Shown here one piece after another: positions 56,352-64,000 of a stretch of 64,000 nucleotides of DNA. The stretch's first letter is position 1, and each line of letters begins with the position of its first letter. The notes under the pieces were generated by a model that searched no databases, had not been told where the DNA came from, and was given only the letters and a program-made list of their open reading frames with translations. The stretch is from Neptuniibacter pectenicola (GTDB taxonomy: Bacteria > Pseudomonadota > Gammaproteobacteria > Pseudomonadales > Balneatricaceae). The stretch is from NCBI RefSeq assembly GCF_001597735.1, contig NZ_LUTS01000001.1:434001-498000 (forward strand), given 5' to 3'. The position numbers were made by a program, and so were the translations under genes.

Positions 56352-58523
56352 ATGTTCCGCCATCCAGGTAAACACACCTTAATCGCACTCGCTCTCGCTT
56401 CTGCAGCCGTTACTGCTCAGGCCGATACCTTTAACCGTATTGCGACCTTCGCTAACATTCATAACTTACCTGCCGGGTCTGATGTTACGACTGAAACGTC
56501 AGCAGAGATTATTGCTGCAACACATGACGGTAACTCACTTGTTTACTCCGATAGCCCTTTGGGCGGTATCGGTTTTATTGATATCAAAAATGCATCCAAA
56601 CCTAAACCCGGCGGCTTTGTTTCTCTTAATGGAGAACCCACCTCTGTTGCCGTTACGACTAACACCGTACTGGCTGGGGTTAACACCTCCGAAAGTTACA
56701 CTAAGCCAAGCGGAAAACTCGTATCTCTCACGCTGACAGATCATAAAATCAGTCAGAGCTGCGATCTAGGAGGCCAGCCCGATTCAGTTGCTGTTTCTAA
56801 AGATGAAAAGTATGTCGCCGTTGCGATCGAAAATGAACGGGATGAAGACTTAAATGATGGCGCGCTACCGCAGCTGCCTGCAGGCTTCCTTACGATTTTC
56901 CCACTAAAAAATGGTCAGCCCATGTGCGACCAAATGAAAAAAGTAGAACTCACGGGGTTAGCGGCCATCGGTTCTGAAGACCCAGAGCCTGAATTTGTAG
57001 ACTTCAACGACAACAATGAAATTGTTGTGACTCTACAAGAGAACAACCACATTGTTATTGTGGCCGCAGAGAGCGGTAAGGTCATCAATCACTTTTCAGC
57101 AGGTTCAGCTGAATTAACAATGATTGATACAAAGAAAGATAAAGCCTTTGATTTCTCTCAAACACAAACACGTTTACGCGAACCTGACTCCGTAAAATGG
57201 ATTGATAGTGACCGCTTTGTCACCGCTAACGAAGGCGACTTCCAAGGCGGGTCACGTGGTTTTACCATCTTCCATAAAAATGGCGATGTCATGTACGAGT
57301 CAGGCTCAGACTTTGAACACAAAGTGATTGCCACAGGCCACTACCCAGATAAACGTTCAGGTAAAAAAGGCAATGAACCGGAAGGGGTTGCCATCGGTAC
57401 ATTTGGCGATGAGACCTATATCTTCATTTTATCTGAACGCGCGTCCATGATCGGGGTGTATCGTGACACAGGTAAAGCACCTGAATTTATACAGATGCTT
57501 CCCTCCGGTATTGCACCAGAATCCGCCGTGACGATACCTAGTCGCAACCTATTAATCAGTGCCAATGAAAAGGACCTGATTGAAGATAAAGGCCCGCGTG
57601 CGCACGTTATGATTTATGAACTAAGCGATAAAGAAGCGGCTTATCCACAGCTCATCTCACAACAAAATAGTGAGGGTATGCCTATAGGTTGGGGTGCATT
57701 ATCAGGCCTAACCGCTGACCCTAAAACAGCAGGAAAGCTCTTTGCCGTTAACGATAGTTTTTATGCTAACCAGCCCACCATTTTTACTATTGATGCGACC
57801 CAAAAGCCCGCTATTATCACGCAAGCAATGACCGTGACTCGTAATGGAAAACCGGCTAAAAAGTTAGATCTTGAAGGCATATCCATCGATGGTGAAAACG
57901 GTTTTTGGCTCGCCTCTGAAGGTAACGCTAAAAAAGAAGTACCCCATGCGATTTATCATGTAACGCCTAACGGCGAGATCGACAAAACCATCAACTTCCC
58001 TGCAAGCCTCTTAACTCACCAGCAACGCTTTGGGGCAGAAGGTATTACCCAAGTCGGCGATACCTTATGGATTGCGATTCAACGGGAATGGTCTGATGAC
58101 CCTAAAGGACGGGTAAAACTACTCGCCTACAACCTGAAAACAGAGCAATGGGGCGCAGTCCACTACCCTCTTGAAAAAGCCACATCCGGCTGGGTTGGGT
58201 TATCCGAAATCACTGCCTACAACGGTGCGCTATATATCATAGAGCGTGATAATCAATTAGATGAAAACGCAACGATCAAACAGCTGTGTAAAGTAAACCT
58301 AGCAGGCCTTAAGCCAGCCCCCATTGGCGGCAAGCTACCGGTAGTGACGAAAGAACAGGTAAGAAACTTTATTCCAGACCTGAAATCACTTAAGGGGTAT
58401 GTCACAGACAAGATCGAAGGCTTTGCCATTGATGCATCAGGTCAGGCCTTTGCGGTTACTGACAATGACGGTGTCGATGACAGCTCCGGTGAAACGCTAT
58501 TTTTCGCCGCAGGACAACTATAA
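56352..58523 (+). CDS. Secreted esterase-like/phytase-family protein
   Basis: 723 residues from the ATG at 56352, chosen because AGGAG lies ten bases upstream and the resulting Sec signal (MFRHPGKHTLIALALASAAVTAQA) is clean; a longer frame would start at 56319 and read through the ribosome binding site. The N-terminal half looks like a beta-propeller (SVAVSKDEKYVAVAIENE, SVKWIDSDRFVTANEGDFQGG). The C-terminal half matches the esterase-like-activity-of-phytase domain (LDLEGISIDGENGFWLASEG, GAEGITQVGDTLWIAIQREW). Divergent from phoX with shared Pho boxes, so a role in organic-phosphorus use is likely; the true substrate is unproven. Confidence 0.85.
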   Translation: MFRHPGKHTLIALALASAAVTAQADTFNRIATFANIHNLPAGSDVTTETSAEIIAATHDGNSLVYSDSPLGGIGFIDIKNASKPKPGGFVSLNGEPTSVAVTTNTVLAGVNTSESYTKPSGKLVSLTLTDHKISQSCDLGGQPDSVAVSKDEKYVAVAIENERDEDLNDGALPQLPAGFLTIFPLKNGQPMCDQMKKVELTGLAAIGSEDPEPEFVDFNDNNEIVVTLQENNHIVIVAAESGKVINHFSAGSAELTMIDTKKDKAFDFSQTQTRLREPDSVKWIDSDRFVTANEGDFQGGSRGFTIFHKNGDVMYESGSDFEHKVIATGHYPDKRSGKKGNEPEGVAIGTFGDETYIFILSERASMIGVYRDTGKAPEFIQMLPSGIAPESAVTIPSRNLLISANEKDLIEDKGPRAHVMIYELSDKEAAYPQLISQQNSEGMPIGWGALSGLTADPKTAGKLFAVNDSFYANQPTIFTIDATQKPAIITQAMTVTRNGKPAKKLDLEGISIDGENGFWLASEGNAKKEVPHAIYHVTPNGEIDKTINFPASLLTHQQRFGAEGITQVGDTLWIAIQREWSDDPKGRVKLLAYNLKTEQWGAVHYPLEKATSGWVGLSEITAYNGALYIIERDNQLDENATIKQLCKVNLAGLKPAPIGGKLPVVTKEQVRNFIPDLKSLKGYVTDKIEGFAIDASGQAFAVTDNDGVDDSSGETLFFAAGQL

Positions 58524-58538
58524 CGTCCGATCTCCATA

Positions 58539-58570
58539 CATCTCCGAAGGTAGCCCTACCTTTGGAGATG
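58539..58570 (+). terminator. Hairpin after the phytase-like gene
   Basis: CATCTCC and AAGGTAG on one side pair with CTACCTT and GGAGATG on the other, with one mismatch and a two-base loop. No T-run follows directly. It lies 15 bp after the stop, so it probably protects or ends the transcript. Confidence 0.55.
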
Positions 58571-58755
58571 CTCTCCTTGCGCTCCTCTGAAGAAATAATT
58601 TGCTACCGAAAAACACCTTTTTAAAACAAATAAAAACTTTAAAAAAACCGTAACAAAAATAAACAAAACTGAAACCTAATTGAAATAAATAATAACTATT
58701 ATTGCGCTGCAAAATAGATCAATTAAAACAAACAAGCATCAGCAAGGACTTCACA

Positions 58756-59418
58756 TTGTTTTCTTTAAAGCCTCTAAAAACCACATTATTCTTGGTTACT
58801 TATCTCTATTCATCTTTTATTTTTGCCGAGAACATATTAAACCTTTCCGATGGCGTTAACTTGATCGCAGTTAATGGAAAGGAAGCAGAAAATGGAGGTT
58901 TTATAAATAATAAAAGCGCTTACGCTTTACCTAATGGAACAAACCAGATCGTCATTAACTATACCGCTGAAATCAAAAACGGCAGTGAATACGAATTGGA
59001 ATACAGCAACGCATTCGTTCTTTTATTTGAACAACAAGACAAAACGCTATTTTTATCCGCGCCTAAGATCAACAAGATCAAAGATATCAAAGCATTAGAA
59101 AACAGTGGCGCTTGGATACTAACCGACAATAACGGCCAAGAGATCAACTACAAAGTCTCTTTAATAAAGAACAGTGGATTTCAGTTAAGCCGAGATTATG
59201 AGCGAGAACTGGAAGACTTCAACAAAACAGATGCAGCGGCAGCACTACCTAAACCGTCTCTCTTCGATTCAAAAAACGTAACGATAAACCCGGCAAAAGC
59301 AAACAATAACAATACAAGTGCCAAGGAAAATATGCCCGCCAAAATGCTTATGTTTTGGTACAACCAGGCAGATAAAAAAACACGTAACTCTTTTAAAGAA
59401 TTTATTAAAAAACATTAA
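58756..59418 (+). CDS. DUF2057 (YccT/CsgI-like) periplasmic protein with TTG start
   Basis: About 220 residues. No in-frame ATG occurs near the 5' end; a TTG at 58756 has AAGGA nine bases upstream and gives a Sec signal peptide (MFSLKPLKTTLFLVTYLYSSFIFA). A further TTG at 58702 is less suitable. The mature part matches the DUF2057 pattern (LNLSDGVNLIAVNGKEA, ALPNGTNQIVINYTAEIKNG). E. coli CsgI/YccT slows curli assembly. No curli genes are in this window. The gene is AT-rich compared with its neighbours. Confidence 0.78.
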   Translation: MFSLKPLKTTLFLVTYLYSSFIFAENILNLSDGVNLIAVNGKEAENGGFINNKSAYALPNGTNQIVINYTAEIKNGSEYELEYSNAFVLLFEQQDKTLFLSAPKINKIKDIKALENSGAWILTDNNGQEINYKVSLIKNSGFQLSRDYERELEDFNKTDAAAALPKPSLFDSKNVTINPAKANNNNTSAKENMPAKMLMFWYNQADKKTRNSFKEFIKKH

Positions 59419-59469
59419 TCACATATTTAAAAATTAAATATTTATTTAAAACTCTTGGAGTGTATTAAA

Positions 59470-60427
59470 ATGGAAAAAGCTGATTCTGGCTTCCGCTATT
59501 GCCGCTATTGCAGCAAACTCTGCTACTGCAGCGACTATTTATGAAGATAAAGGTCTAACTTTCAAAATTAAAGGTGACTGGCAGGTTCAGCTACGTGATA
59601 ACGCGAGCAAAACCAAAGACGCTGAAGTTGAATTTGACGACCTAGAAATCAAAAACTCTATTATTTACGATCTAGGCAATGGCCTTACTGCATATGGCCA
59701 ATTAGATTTCGGCTTCAAAAAAGCAGCAGAAGATGAAATTGATGGCGACCAGCTAGAAGAAGCGTACCTAGGCCTTAAATCACACGGTGTATCTGTTCAA
59801 GTTGGTAAAATGGACAATGCAGCGGATGACTTTGGTGTTGAAAATGCGAAAGAAAATGCCCTAGGCGATGACGTTTTTGATGAGTTCGGCTCTGTAGATG
59901 GCGATGATGTTATTCGTTTTGATGCGGATTTCGATGTCGCACACGTTGCGATCTCTCATGAGCTTGAAGCTGATGGCGAAAAAAGTGAAAACGGCGAATC
60001 AACTGAAATTTATGTTGAAGGCGGTTTTGATGCGATAACACTAGGCGCTGCGTACCAAACATTGAAAGCAACACCTACCTCATCTTCTGTTGATATCTGG
60101 GGTGTAAGCGCTTCATATGACGCAGGCTTCGCTGAGTTTGGTGTGGATTACGGTGTATCTGATCAAGGTGGATCAAACAACGATGTTGCGATGACAAACC
60201 TTGTAGCAACATTTAAAGCATCAAAAACCACAAAAATCGCTGTAGGTTATGTTGAGCACGACTACGATGCAGCTAACAGTGATGAAGATGCTATCTACGC
60301 TAACGTTGTATACAAATTCCCAGCACAGAAAAACGTCTCTGTCTTTGCAGAAATCACTAACCGTGATGACGATGCAGGCACTGACTACGAGCTAGACGTG
60401 CTAGCAGGTATGCGCATCAAGTTCTAA
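59470..60427 (+). pseudogene. General porin, frameshifted directly after the start codon
   Basis: A full-length porin frame (317 codons from AAA at 59474 to the stop at 60427) lacks a start codon in its own frame. The ATG at 59470, after GGAG, is followed by one extra base: ATG-G-AAA-AAG-CTG instead of ATG-AAA-AAG-CTG. Skipping it gives MKKLILASAIAAIAANSATA, a perfect Sec signal, then a typical porin (TIYEDKGLTFKIKGDWQVQL ... LDVLAGMRIKF, aromatic C-terminal end). As written, translation from the ATG ends after 24 codons. An equal explanation is loss of two A from a poly-A run (ATG-GAA-AAA-AAG). The next in-frame ATG, at 59810, would leave out signal and first strands. Confidence 0.88.
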
Positions 60428-60480
60428 GTAGCGCATAAGCCAACCTGTACTTCCCCCCTTCAGTAGAGGTTGGTTTGTAT

Positions 60481-60532
60481 AAAAAGCCCAATGATCTATA
60501 TAGAGCCATCTATGTAGATATTGGGCCTTTTT
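60481..60532 (+). terminator. Porin terminator
   Basis: A long interrupted stem (AAAAAGCCCAAT with ATTGGGCCTTTTT, plus ATCTA/TAGAT inside) ends in TTTTTGTTTTT. It begins 54 bp after the porin stop, as for a strongly expressed gene. Confidence 0.85.
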
Positions 60533-60631
60533 GTTTTTATCTATCCCCGCTGCCATAAACATACCTTCAAATCATTGCCTTGCTAACAACAGACAGGGAC
60601 AATAGACGCTTATTCATGGAAGGCGTTTAAG

Positions 60632-62026
60632 ATGTCATCAGTCGAACCTCAGCCCACACCTTGGCTACAATCGGCCAAAATCTATTTACACCCGAGAGCC
60701 ATCACCTTACTTTTTTTAGGCTTTTCATCTGGATTACCGCTACTGTTGGTCTTCGGCACATTGTCATTTTGGTTAAGAGAAGCCGGTGTTGAGCGTAGTG
60801 TTATTACTTACTTCTCATGGGTTGGACTCGCTTACGGCATTAAATGGCTTTGGGCGCCCTTAGTTGACTGCTTGCAACTCCCAATCTTATCGCGCTTACT
60901 CGGTCGCCGCCGTAGCTGGCTCTTTTTAGCCCAGACCATGTTACTCGCGGGTCTTGCTGGTTTAGCGTTCTCTAACCCACTTGAACATCTAGAATTCATG
61001 GCGTTGATGGCGGTATTAGTGGCATTCAGCTCCGCAACACAAGACATTGTGATCGATGCTTACCGTATCGAATCGGCAGAGGACCGCCTCCAAGCCGCGA
61101 TGGCTGCTACCTATATGGCGGGCTACAGAATCGCTATGATTGTCGCGGGTGCAGGAGCACTCGCCATTGCGGCATGGGTATCACCTACGCCTGACAGCTA
61201 CGATCAAAGCTCATGGAGAGTAGCTTATCTGGCCATGGCCTCACTTATGCTTATCGGCATTGTGACCACCTTATCCGTATCCGAACCAAACGCCATCTTA
61301 ATGGACGAGGAAACCTTAGAACAACGAAATAAGGTTATCCAATACAGTGAAAAATATGCTCACCTTCCGAACATTCTTTCGCGCTTTCTCAGCTGGGCTT
61401 ATGTTGCCGTGGCTTGCCCCTTTATCGATTTCATAAAACGTTACGGTAAACAGGCCGTTATTATTTTGGCCCTGATTGGGACCTATCGTATATCGGATGT
61501 AATTCTCGGTATCATGGCAAATGTGTTTTATGTCGATATGGGATTCACTAAAGGGGAGATCGCACAGATCATAAAGATCTACGGTGTGGTTATGACGATT
61601 GTAGGCGCCGGTTTAGGGGGCATTTTAGTCAACCGTTTTGGCGTGATGAAAATTCTATTTTCCGGGGCGTTACTCGTATCACTGACAAATCTGCTATTCG
61701 CTTGGTTAGCCACACTTGGCCATAACACAACCGCGTTAACCATTGTTATCTCCTTAGACAATCTCAGCGGAGGCATTGCAACCGCGGCATTTATTGCTTA
61801 CCTCTCCAGCTTAACCAATATCCAATATTCTGCGACGCAGTACGCATTGTTTAGCTCGGTCATGCTGCTGTTCCCTAAATTTTTAGGGGGGTTCTCGGGT
61901 GGGTTTGTGGATGCCTATGATTATGAGTGGTTCTTTATATCTGTGGCCCTGATTGGCTTACCGGTGTTGCTGCTAATCGTACTTGCCGCGAGAAACATAA
62001 AACCATCAAATGAAAATGAGAATTAA
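60632..62026 (+). CDS. ampG: AmpG-like muropeptide permease (MFS)
   Basis: 464 residues with about 12-14 membrane helices. Family pattern: LLFLGFSSGLPLLLVFGTLSFWLREAGV at the start, WLWAPLVDCLQLP and SSATQDIVIDAYRIES near 135, which is the AmpG hallmark. AmpG imports 1,6-anhydro-muropeptides for cell-wall recycling and, in many bacteria, signals AmpC induction. No ampC or ampR is seen here. Start at 60632 is preceded by a GAAGG ribosome-binding-like site. It follows the porin terminator. Confidence 0.9.
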   Translation: MSSVEPQPTPWLQSAKIYLHPRAITLLFLGFSSGLPLLLVFGTLSFWLREAGVERSVITYFSWVGLAYGIKWLWAPLVDCLQLPILSRLLGRRRSWLFLAQTMLLAGLAGLAFSNPLEHLEFMALMAVLVAFSSATQDIVIDAYRIESAEDRLQAAMAATYMAGYRIAMIVAGAGALAIAAWVSPTPDSYDQSSWRVAYLAMASLMLIGIVTTLSVSEPNAILMDEETLEQRNKVIQYSEKYAHLPNILSRFLSWAYVAVACPFIDFIKRYGKQAVIILALIGTYRISDVILGIMANVFYVDMGFTKGEIAQIIKIYGVVMTIVGAGLGGILVNRFGVMKILFSGALLVSLTNLLFAWLATLGHNTTALTIVISLDNLSGGIATAAFIAYLSSLTNIQYSATQYALFSSVMLLFPKFLGGFSGGFVDAYDYEWFFISVALIGLPVLLLIVLAARNIKPSNENEN

Positions 62027-62096
62027 TATCATTTACATCTAGATCATAATGTCCTATTCTTGTTTCACTTCATTGCGATTAAACAAGGAGAGGAAC

Positions 62097-62318
62097 ATGA
62101 CTTATGTGATTGATGCTTGGTTTGAAAGAAGCAATCCCTACCTTAGAGTCACCCATCGCGCGACGGGGATACCTATCGTACATTGGCAAGGAAACGCGCT
62201 GAGGAAACAGCTTGAGAAGGGTACGATCTGTGTGGAGGATTTTTCAGATACGCCTTCACAAGAGTTAGTAAAGGAGCTTTTTTTGCTGGATTGCTTAGAA
62301 CAGAAGGGTGAGGGGTAA
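62097..62318 (+). CDS. Small hypothetical protein
   Basis: 73 residues from the ATG at 62097, chosen because AAGGAGAGG lies just upstream; an earlier in-frame start at 62049 has none. Product MTYVIDAWFERSNPYLRVTHRATGIPIVHWQG... is Trp/Arg rich at the start with an acidic end, soluble-looking. No known family. It lies between ampG and the convergent yajQ. Confidence 0.7.
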   Translation: MTYVIDAWFERSNPYLRVTHRATGIPIVHWQGNALRKQLEKGTICVEDFSDTPSQELVKELFLLDCLEQKGEG

Positions 62319-62347
62319 AACCTCTCTACCCTATGTTCATGAGTGCT

Positions 62348-62830
62348 TTAGTCACGGAAGTTATTAAACTGTAGCGGAAGCTCTAAATCGGCTTCACGTA
62401 AAAACGCCATCACCGATTGTAAGTCATCACGCTTTTTACCCGTTACTCGTACTTGGTCACCCTGTATTTGGGATTGTACCTTGAGCTTGGCATCTTTAAT
62501 CATTTTGACAATTTTTTTAGCAAACAGCGGCTCTAAGCCTTGCTTAAGAATCACTTCCTGACGCGCTCTCATGTTTGCTTTTTCGGGGTCTTTAACCTCT
62601 AAACAACGCAGATCAATTTTCCGGCCCACCATCTTTGTACGCAGTACATCCAGTAGCTGTTGTAATTGAAACTCCACTTCCGCATGCATAATGACTGAAC
62701 TATCGTTCTGTTCAAAACGAGCGTCGACCCCCTTAAAATCATAACGCATCTGTACTTCGCGATTAGATTGATCAACAGCATTGGAAACTTCGTGCATATC
62801 CAATTCAGAAACGATATCAAACGATGGCAT
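62348..62830 (-). CDS. yajQ: YajQ-family nucleotide-binding protein
   Basis: 160 residues matching YajQ end to end: MPSFDIVSELDMHEVSNAVDQSNREVQMRYDFKG, then EVILKQGLEPLFAKKIVKMIKDAKLKVQSQIQGDQVRVTGKKRDDLQ. Two RRM-like folds. Members bind c-di-GMP or RNA/tRNA; in Xanthomonas and Pseudomonas they act as c-di-GMP effectors. Divergent from panE with 150 bp between. Confidence 0.95.
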   Translation of the reverse strand: MPSFDIVSELDMHEVSNAVDQSNREVQMRYDFKGVDARFEQNDSSVIMHAEVEFQLQQLLDVLRTKMVGRKIDLRCLEVKDPEKANMRARQEVILKQGLEPLFAKKIVKMIKDAKLKVQSQIQGDQVRVTGKKRDDLQSVMAFLREADLELPLQFNNFRD

Positions 62831-62980
62831 TTATCAACTCCTCTAGTTTTGTCCGATTTTAGCCGACCTCTGCACGCTTTTCACGCCACAATAGCCATAA
62901 AAGAGGTAAATCACGTTAGAATAGGCAATAACAATCGGCGATTACCCTAACGCGACAACATACGAGTTAATGGAGTAGTA

Positions 62981-63874
62981 ATGACACAACAATGGCATAT
63001 CCTTGGCGCTGGAGCTATTGGTTCATTATGGGCCTGTCATCTTGTTGATGCAGGTTTTCCCGTAAAGTTAATTCTGCACACCCAAGAGAAACTCGATATT
63101 TTTAAACAAAAAAATTCGATTCTCCTCGCTGATCGCGCTTATCCAATGACAGCGGAACTGGCCGATGCAACCGACACTATTGATCAACTTCTCATCACAA
63201 CAAAAACAGTGGATACAAACGCCGCATTTAACAGCATCCAAGCACGTATTAACCCGGGAGCCCGCCTCATGGTCCTACAAAATGGGATGGGGAGTCAGCA
63301 GTGGGTTCAAGCACAACGTCCCGATACGAATGTTACTTGGGCATCCACTACCGATGGTGCATGGCTAAAGGCCCCTTTTCACCTCCACCATGCGGGGCAA
63401 GGTATCACCCATATAGGTTCACCTCAACAACAGTGTTTACCTTGGATAACTCCCCTCAAAAACGGCTTCCTTACGCTTGAAGAGGACAGTGATATTAGAT
63501 TAACCCTATGGCGGAAACTCGCCATCAATTGCGCGATCAATCCACTCACAGCACTTCACCGTTGTAAAAATGGCGCATTAATTAATAACCCTGATTACCT
63601 TTCAACCATGGCTGCTATCTGTCGGGAAGTAGAGCTGGTCGCCCAAGCCAGCCATATTGAACTGTTTGACGGCCCGCTGATCGAACAAGCCTGCCATGTG
63701 GCGGAAATTACCGCCGAAAACTACTCATCAATGCTGCAGGACGTACAGAAAGGTCGTCAAACAGAGATCGACAGTATCACCGGCTACCTTTGCGAGACCG
63801 CTAAAAGTGCAGGGATTCCAGTCCCTATAAACCTAATGCTGCTTAACAAAATAAAGCAGATTCAAACCACATAG
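62981..63874 (+). CDS. panE: 2-dehydropantoate 2-reductase
   Basis: 297 residues. NADPH-binding Rossmann motif GAGAIGSLWA at 9-16, then KLAINCAINPLTALHRCKNG near 185 with the catalytic Lys and the Asn residues of the ApbA/PanE fold, and DVQKGRQTEIDSITGYL near 255. It reduces ketopantoate to pantoate for coenzyme A. The start ATG at 62981 is preceded by GGAGTAGTA. Last complete gene of the window. Confidence 0.93.
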   Translation: MTQQWHILGAGAIGSLWACHLVDAGFPVKLILHTQEKLDIFKQKNSILLADRAYPMTAELADATDTIDQLLITTKTVDTNAAFNSIQARINPGARLMVLQNGMGSQQWVQAQRPDTNVTWASTTDGAWLKAPFHLHHAGQGITHIGSPQQQCLPWITPLKNGFLTLEEDSDIRLTLWRKLAINCAINPLTALHRCKNGALINNPDYLSTMAAICREVELVAQASHIELFDGPLIEQACHVAEITAENYSSMLQDVQKGRQTEIDSITGYLCETAKSAGIPVPINLMLLNKIKQIQTT

Positions 63875-63925
63875 AACACTCCACTATCGCCCCCCCATAA
63901 CGTCTAAATAGTCCCCAACTCATCT

Positions 63926-64000
63926 TTACCCTCTCCGCTCCTCACTCGGCTTGTCATTACGTGGGAACCCTTTATCCTGAAGCGGGTCTACTATTAAGAC
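63926..64000 (-). CDS. Possible C-terminal end of a gene running in from beyond the window
   Basis: On the minus strand only one frame is open from the window edge: 24 codons reading VLIVDPLQDKGFPRNDKPSEERRG then TAA. The hydrophilic, charged tail looks protein-like, but it is too short to identify. The 50 bp between it and panE hold no other feature. Confidence 0.35.
   Translation of the reverse strand, partial: VLIVDPLQDKGFPRNDKPSEERRG

Overview
The window reads as a contiguous piece of the chromosome of a marine gammaproteobacterium, most like the Oceanospirillaceae (Neptunomonas, Amphritea or Neptuniibacter type). This is inference from the gene set (apbC and dcd close together, a DnaT-like/lambda-P-like replication pair, TIGR02647, HopJ family, YajQ, PhoX, a general porin), a moderate GC content by eye, and typical gamma-proteobacterial promoters. 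Coding density is high. I see no rRNA, tRNA, CRISPR array, insertion sequence, integrase or prophage. Both ends cut through genes on the minus strand.

Layout. 0-15.2 kb is almost entirely minus strand: an unknown partial gene, dcd with an unknown partner, mrp/apbC, a giant LplT-Aas fusion for lysophospholipid repair, a two-component system followed by macAB, trmA and an HDOD protein. 15.6-19.0 kb holds metG and three small conserved genes. 19.1-24.3 kb has a SulP transporter, then a deaminase-dinB operon behind a near-perfect LexA box, divergent from a bifunctional OlsF-type ornithine-lipid synthase preceded by a Pho-box-like repeat. 24.4-30.5 kb holds envelope proteins, a J-domain protein, a TetR regulator, a FAH-family hydrolase and two tandem EF-hand proteins. 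30.8-34.0 kb is a QseE-QseG-QseF (GlrK-YfhG-GlrR) operon. 34.0-35.7 kb is the overlapping DnaT-like/lambda-P-like pair. 36-40.3 kb holds a CBS protein, purU and a plus-strand cluster of an archaeal-type AMP/thymidine phosphorylase, a PRPP synthetase paralogue and AlkB.

40.4-43.1 kb is a GAF-PAS-PAS-GGDEF-EAL gene interrupted by one in-frame TAA. 43.3-53.9 kb carries housekeeping genes: cytochrome c, class I fumarase, a MenA-like prenyltransferase, trhP, thpR, groESL with a sigma-32 promoter, fxsA and an SDR reductase. 54-58.5 kb is a divergent phosphate-acquisition pair, PhoX and a phytase/esterase-like protein, with a Pho box facing each gene. It is followed by a DUF2057 protein with a TTG start, a porin frameshifted right after its start codon, ampG, yajQ and panE.

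Themes. (1) Phosphate economy: PhoX, the phytase-like protein and ornithine-lipid synthesis all have Pho-box-like repeats, and the AMP phosphorylase/PRPP pair could recycle nucleotides. (2) DNA damage: LexA-controlled dinB with a deaminase, and AlkB. (3) Membrane lipid remodelling: Aas fusion and OlsF. (4) Two otherwise intact genes are each broken by a single small lesion, which needs read-level checking.
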